Assembly (NCBI GenBank): GCA_040954595.2 | Contig: CM082579.2 | Span: 12,090,001 to 12,154,000, forward strand | Direction of reading: 5' to 3' | From: Balanoglossus misakiensis | Taxonomy: Eukaryota > Hemichordata | DNA length: 64,000 nt | Shown: positions 58,349 to 64,000 of the stretch, in pieces | How positions within the stretch are numbered: position 1 is the stretch's first letter | How the letters are laid out: every line of letters starts with the position of its first letter | Notes under the pieces: model-generated | Told to the model about the DNA's origin: nothing | The model's input: the letters and a program-made list of their open reading frames with translations, nothing else | The model's database searches: none | Translations under genes and position numbers: made by a program

Positions 58349-59490
58349 AGGTTAAATTTTCCGTGCCGGAAGCGTCTTTTACTAATCGAACGGTGCACCC
58401 TGGATCCAATAACAAAATCGCAGGGAATAGAGGAATGAATCTTGTTGTTGTTGTTGTTGTTGTTGATGATAAAAACATTTTTAAAAAAATGAATGTGTCA
58501 TTTCCTGCTACCGTAATCGTGGAAAACACGGCCTAGGTCGCCCAACGTCACTCGTGGAAAACATGACCTAGGTCGGCCAACGTCACAGTGTCAGTGGTGG
58601 TTGCATTGTCACGAACCATCACCGCCACTGGACCAATTCATGTGGGGGGTTGCACACTTATACACAAACGACAAAACTGCTAAATAATAAAATATTCAGT
58701 AAGTTTAGATTCTATAATGGGGAAAATATGATGATCCTTCAAAAATACTTATTGTTGAGGCCATTTTACAAAGATCTACGAACACTGGCAAAAGCTCAAA
58801 GAGGTGCTAGATAGAGGGCGCTTTTTCCAAAAATCTAGGTGGTTGACCCCCCCCCCCCCCATTTTTATTCCATAGATTATATGTTTAGAAGTCATAGTAT
58901 CATCAGTATTAATTTCAACATGATCAGACAACCTTTTATTTCGAGGTGCGTAACACCTTAAATTAACACGAGGTAAGAGACATGTACAAACAAACAATAT
59001 GATTTGTTTACTTTTATTTTTTCAATAATCATGCACAGCAAATTACATCATCTCATCAACTTTGAGTGTCGGAACTGAAGACCTCGCCCACTGTGTCTAA
59101 AGGAAACAGCACGTCAAACTTTAAATGCGTACCAAATGTACAGCAGAACAAAATAAAGTTCACCATTGTTTGCTATTTGGGATCTGTATATCAACTACAG
59201 TTTACAATTCAACTCCAAACAGCAACTGGAATACTGAACATAGCAAATTTATCTTTACAGCCCAAGGTGCAACTGCCACACTATAAACAATAGCTTTAAA
59301 ACTGGACTAAGTTCAGCTGTCCACATATATTTATGCAATATTGTGGGTGGGAGTATTATACATCACTGGACTTGTCTACATGACAGATAAATGTCAGCAA
59401 TTAGGCCATACATACATCAAGATTGCCTGCAATGAATTTGATAGGTCAGATAACATCAATCACAATCATGCCAAACTGGGACTGCACTTA
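58349..59490. other. Intergenic with (TTG)n and a 2x tandem repeat
   Basis: (TTG)n at about 58443-58465. 'CGTGGAAAACACGGCCTAGG' and 'CGTGGAAAACATGACCTAGG' are two ~38-bp tandem units at 58517-58590. A C14 tract after TTGA lies near 58846. No gene recognised. Confidence 0.45.
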
Positions 59491-59785
59491 GGGACCGTTC
59501 AGTTTTTACGACTGACCCCCACCCCCTTCACCCAATTTATAATTGAAGTATATAATAGTATATCGTTGCAATGAAGAAATCTAAGAATAAATTAAAATGA
59601 CAAGTGAATACGATAGTTGGTAGGCTGCGAAACTGCAATTTTGTGTACTCAAAAGCAGAAGTTCGGTGGTAAGTATGTGACCACCCCCCCCCTAAACGTT
59701 TTTAAAAAATGACCCCTTCTTTTGGAATTGACCCCCCCCCCCGTGGATTTTGCCGCTCCCCCAGCCATAAAAACTTAACGGTCCC
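59491..59785 (+). mobile_element. Complete short MITE with TTA target duplication (PIF/Harbinger-like)
   Basis: The left end GGGACCGTTCAGTTTTTACG and right end CCATAAAAACTTAACGGTCCC are imperfect inverted repeats. TTA flanks both ends (59488-59490, 59786-59788). The interior equals the left third and the right end of the longer element at 891-2010 joined together. Confidence 0.75.
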
Positions 59786-60724
59786 TTAACCATGCAGGTT
59801 AATAAACCTGCAAATGTCAAGAGAGGGGGGGGGGATTCACAGTTTGCCAGATTAAAACCACAGGTGTGAACGTGTTGGGTGTGTATAATAGGGCAAATAC
59901 AACGCACCCTTCAGCATTGCCATGTTAATCACTGTCTACCAACAGAGTTACGCTAAAGTTTTATTTCACAGGATTTGGAAATAAAACCAGGTTATGTATT
60001 GTCGTTGCTCATACATTTTGTATTTTAAGAAATATGCTCTGTATTATTTGGCATGACATACTTTCAAATTTTACCAACATGTTCTAGGGGGTTTAATGTA
60101 ATGTAATGTAATGGCAAATGGACACTCCCATAATTGCCAGAAGGTTTCAGGAATTATGCTACAATAAAAACACTATTAAAATACAGTACAGAAAATTAGA
60201 CAAAATATACAGACAAGCATTACCTTCTACAAAAACTGGCTATGTTGCATTGTATTGTTTATAAAAATAAAATGTTTTTCATAAATATTTTTGTTATAAA
60301 AATGAGTCGAGTTAATTAACACAAAGGCATATTGTTTCAGTTTGAAGTACACAGGATCCTTAACATTGCAAAACACTGTTTGGACTTGATATTCACCTTT
60401 GAATCAACAGTGGACATTTGGTCTTCGTACCTCTCCATATACAGCTCTGAAAATTATTCAGCAATCAGACAGTCTAACTGGTGCTACCGTATACAGGGTT
60501 GTAATAAAGGTACACACATGTACGAAATTAATCTGACCCTCATAACATGCTGGGGCAAAGTGCATGCAAGATGTTGTACTGGAATCTGCAGAACAATATT
60601 AAATATCCACCATGTTTAAGAAATAATTATATATTATCCCAGTACTATCATTTGCACTCCTAAAATTAAATACTGGAAGACTACCAAAACCAGTGGCATA
60701 TTCATTATGACTCTGACAGATCTA
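59786..60724. other. Intergenic; 3' flank of the TNF receptor gene
   Basis: No exon or repeat with clear ends. A 95-codon plus-strand frame at 60332-60619 matches nothing known. Confidence 0.35.
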
Positions 60725-63700
60725 TCAGACTGGTACATCCGTTGCCAGCAATACTCTGTTTTCCCTAAATTCTTCATCACAACCTCTGCTCGTATCATGG
60801 CTGTCATCTTCTACAAGTCCTATTCCAGGCTCTCCATTACAACACTTTTCCACATCATTATCAGTTTTACTGTCATCGCCAGCAAAGCAGACCTCTCTAG
60901 ATGATGTGCATGTTGGCCCCAGTTCATCCATTGGTATCAACTGTTGGCAGCATCCGTCGACGACCATTAATCCTCTCACTGTAGCAACAATTGGCTGACT
61001 CTGGAGTTCATGGTCATGGGATTTTCCACACAGTTGTCCTCTGCGGCATTTGTACCGGTATACCAGCACAATTACGGAAATTATTACCACTGCAGGAATA
61101 CCGGTAACCAACCATAGGCCGGTGCGACTAAAGATACGGTTATGATCACTTGCCTGAATCACACTTGCAGACACCTCTTTTAAACTTGCAAGTCCAGGTG
61201 TTGTTGTCATTTTTGACTGTGGTAGATTCACCATGACAGTATCTGCAATGATATACAATGACAGAATAAGATTAAAGACTTTTACACTGAAGAGGTGATT
61301 GGAGTGTCTGGATAAAGGTTACAGCAACAAAAAATGCGTAGAACACCATGGAGGTACTTAGTACATCCATGAGAACACTAACAACATCCGCCTTACAAAT
61401 TAACTGCAAAATGGATGACCTCCGGTCAAAAAGACTTACTAAAATAGCCCTTAAAAGTATAAATTTGCAATTTCACCACACTTCAAACAGTTTTACATAG
61501 TTCATACCTAGAAACCTGCATACACAATTTCGAAGCGATTGGATAAGCAATTTCAGAGCAGAGTTTAAAAAAAAAAAACAATAAAAACATCCCAAAAAAG
61601 ACAAATATGCAAATTTCACCCTTAGGGACCTGCATACCAAAAAACCGGACAAGCACTTTTAAAAACCGAATCATAGCTATTACACTCAAATAATAGCTTC
61701 AGCAATATAGTCATTTTCATTAAATTTCCAACAAAAATACCCAGGAGTACACAGTAAAGGGTACTTAACTACCAGTAAATATATCAAGAAAAAACAATAA
61801 TCTTACCGGTACTTGAAATTGGATCAAAGTGACCCAAACCAACCAATGCTTCATGGTGTGGCATTGGATGTTGATGAGGTGGAGGATAAGGAGTATTTCT
61901 GATGGGCATACATCGGTGATCTTCAGGAACCTCTGGCACGTCACAAGCTGATTGGTAAAATACGAATCCTTCAAAGCAGTAGCTACACTGTTCACACGTA
62001 TCAGTCAGGTCTTCATAGAAATAACCTACAAAAATATACATTTACATGTACAATGTAAATCCAGCAACGGGTAAATATTTTCTGTGTATGTGTCAATTAC
62101 CCTGGTATGAACTAGCTGGTAATGTCTTGAATTTCGTGAAGTGACGACCTGAGTTTCCCAGTAGATGGAAATGAAAGAGAGATCATCATAAGTTCCAAGT
62201 ACTGAACTATATCAAAGTCGTTAATACCCTGAGAATGGTCATTTATTTTTAAAAGTGAGACGTATGCACACAAAGGGTGGCCTAATTCACATGGAGCCTT
62301 TTATTTTGTTGATTCTCAATATAGTCTTGTCATATACATGTACATGTATATGATTATAATACATGAGCACTAAGTCACTGTTGGCGTTAAACTAGGTTGG
62401 TAGCTGTAAGTTGTAAGACTTATTCAAGTAACAGGAAGGACTGTTACACAGCAAATATGATCAGTTTTAAGTAGATACATTTCAAGTACCTGGAACTTTG
62501 GGCTATTTTCTCAGTATTTGATTTATTTACTGGGGCATTATAACTGTGGTTTAATTCTTTGTTCTACCCAATAAAACATAGCACGTTCATATCAAAAATG
62601 AAATTACTGAAATGGCAGTGATAAATAAACTGGAATCTTCCTCTTATGGCTCATAAATATGTGATAGCTTTCAAATTTAATTATGATGATCATTCTTCTT
62701 CGACATAATCAGACTGATCAAGATCTGAGATTGCTTTCCAAACTCAAATTCACAACTAGAATTAATATGGTACTGTACCAGGTAAACTTTGATCACAAAG
62801 AGCTATTGATATGATGGAACTGAAACCCAACTTGTATCAACTAATAAAAGTTTAAGTGTTATGATAATAATTTTGAACCAACAATAGTTTCATATTTGTA
62901 CCGGTACATGCATGGATTTGACACCGAAACTGATAGGGAGAAAATTACAGAATAAACGAACAGATAAACTTCAGCTATGAACAACTTATGAATTCTGTGA
63001 AATAAATATGATGTCAATGTAAATGTGTATTACACAATGTAAATTTGTGCTACATAATAGATTAGAAGGTATAATTTACCATTTTATTTTCATTTGACCC
63101 TAACGAATGCACTTTGAAATTTGAAAACTTTCACTAATTATCATATGTTGGAATTACCAATACTTTCTAGTACAAGATTGTAGGTTCGCTTTTGTTCGTA
63201 ACATTGTATACTTCATTCCAATATTTCGTGAATCCAGTATATAAATTGGATGGTGAGTTATAAACCTTTACAATTCCTGAAAACCCCCATATTTAGTTTG
63301 AACACCATTCCATTGTGATTACTTACCCTTTTCACACTGAGCACATCTGGCATTTCTAGTCACAGTGCAATTCTGCATGACGTTTTGATGTGGAGAGCAG
63401 TGCACACATGGTTCACACTTATCAATGTCACTGCTGACGGAAGAAAATGTCTCCCCTGGAATACAGTCTTCACACACTGGAAGGAAATGACAGACAATTG
63501 AATCAGTAAACAATATGTTTCTGTTTTCAATATGCAGGCATTGGTGTTCTCATAACTTAAAAGTCCCTCAAAATATATACAATTTTGTCTTGAAAGAGTT
63601 TTATGTAGTTGCAAACTTGCCGGACGCACACCCTTCCCAAAGCAGACATCAATTTCTTAATACCGGTACATGTATTTCCTTTTCCGATATTTCTATGCTT

Positions 63701-64000
63701 ATTGGTATACATTACTTAAGTGTGTAACCAGTGGTAATGTTACGGAGTACCTGTAGGTAAATGTTATTGGGCCTATATAGATGTTTATGTATATTATCCT
63801 CACAATGATTAATAACTGTAATAACCTAATCAGATGTAGATCTTTCTCTGGAGATGTGATAAAAAATTGCATCAAATTTGGTTTTCAAGTCAATAGTATA
63901 CATTGCACTGTGCAATATGCAAATGAGAAAACTAAATTGCAGTACAACAACCCAAATTACACTTGCAATAGTTCAAAAGCTCCTTACCTGTATCTGTGAC
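60725..64000 (-). CDS. TNF-receptor-superfamily member, 3' exons (partial at window edge)
   Basis: Minus-strand exons: 64000-63988 (partial), 63476-63327, 62025-61807 and 61242-60725 (stop), all joining in phase 1. Exon 63476-63327 encodes CRD modules (VCEDCIPGETF...CEPCVHCSPHQ...QNCTVTRNARCAQCEKG) with the CxxC and 'C....R...C' spacing of TNFR cysteine-rich domains. The next exon gives a half module (YEDLTDTCEQCSYCFEGF) and a Pro/His-rich stalk. The last exon has a transmembrane helix (GIPAVVIISVIVLVY) followed by KCRR and a cytoplasmic tail of about 115 residues without a recognisable death domain. The N-terminal exons and signal peptide lie beyond the edge. Superfamily membership is clear; subfamily (EDAR/TROY/Wengen-like or other) is not. 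Confidence 0.85.

Noticed and set aside
1-64000. tRNA genes
   Set aside because: I looked for B-box-like GTTCGANNC motifs with matching A-box and acceptor stems and found none that fold.

Overview
The window is nuclear DNA of an invertebrate animal. It is AT-rich and gene-poor, its genes carry spliceosomal introns with phase-consistent GT..AG junctions, and it is full of microsatellites and short inverted-repeat transposons. The gene families (RECQL5, polycystin-type GAIN/GPS protein with C-type lectin domains, aminergic GPCR, TNF-receptor superfamily, eukaryotic 5S rRNA) are metazoan. A marine deuterostome (hemichordate, amphioxus or echinoderm grade) fits best, but a lophotrochozoan cannot be excluded from sequence alone.

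Layout. 1-5.7 kb (+): last exons of a RECQL5-like helicase, ending in an SRI domain. 5.7-11.3 kb: intergenic, with a dispersed repeat, two inverted-repeat elements and two decayed 5S rRNA copies. 11.3-19.5 kb (-): a 13-exon gene that I reassembled from splice sites: signal peptide, two C-type lectin-like domains, a GAIN domain and a canonical GPS. It stops 18 codons after the predicted GPS cleavage point, with no membrane segment. 19.5-27.4 kb: mostly intergenic, with a composite fold-back element and a piggyBac-like transposase remnant. 27.5-29.1 kb (-): an intronless aminergic-type GPCR. 30.2-36.0 kb: a zinc-finger exon split in frame by a palindromic MITE, a Ty3/gypsy RNase H remnant, a candidate plus-strand first exon with a CRE/NRF1 promoter, and a two-exon CCHC zinc-knuckle (gag-like) gene with its own TATA box. 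36-43 kb: repeats and a speculative small secreted peptide gene. 43.3-47.8 kb: a 3.7-kb, 50-bp-unit minisatellite open in all three forward frames, beside its probable founder module. 48-56 kb: dispersed repeats rich in DR1-like motifs, a LINE reverse-transcriptase tail, and several inverted-repeat elements. 56-57.8 kb: a tandemly duplicated 5S rRNA locus with one full-length and one 5'-truncated copy. 57.8-60 kb: more MITEs. 60.7-64 kb (-): the 3' exons of a TNF-receptor-superfamily gene that runs off the right edge.

The genes are unrelated neighbours, not an operon. The most notable items are the membrane-less lectin-GAIN-GPS protein (with a one-base frameshift and a lost cysteine in its first lectin domain), the composite fold-back transposon family inserting at TTA, the in-frame MITE inside a zinc-finger exon, and the multi-frame minisatellite with a 147-bp higher-order repeat. 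All exon models come from reading splice signals and phases by eye; no alignment or search was run.
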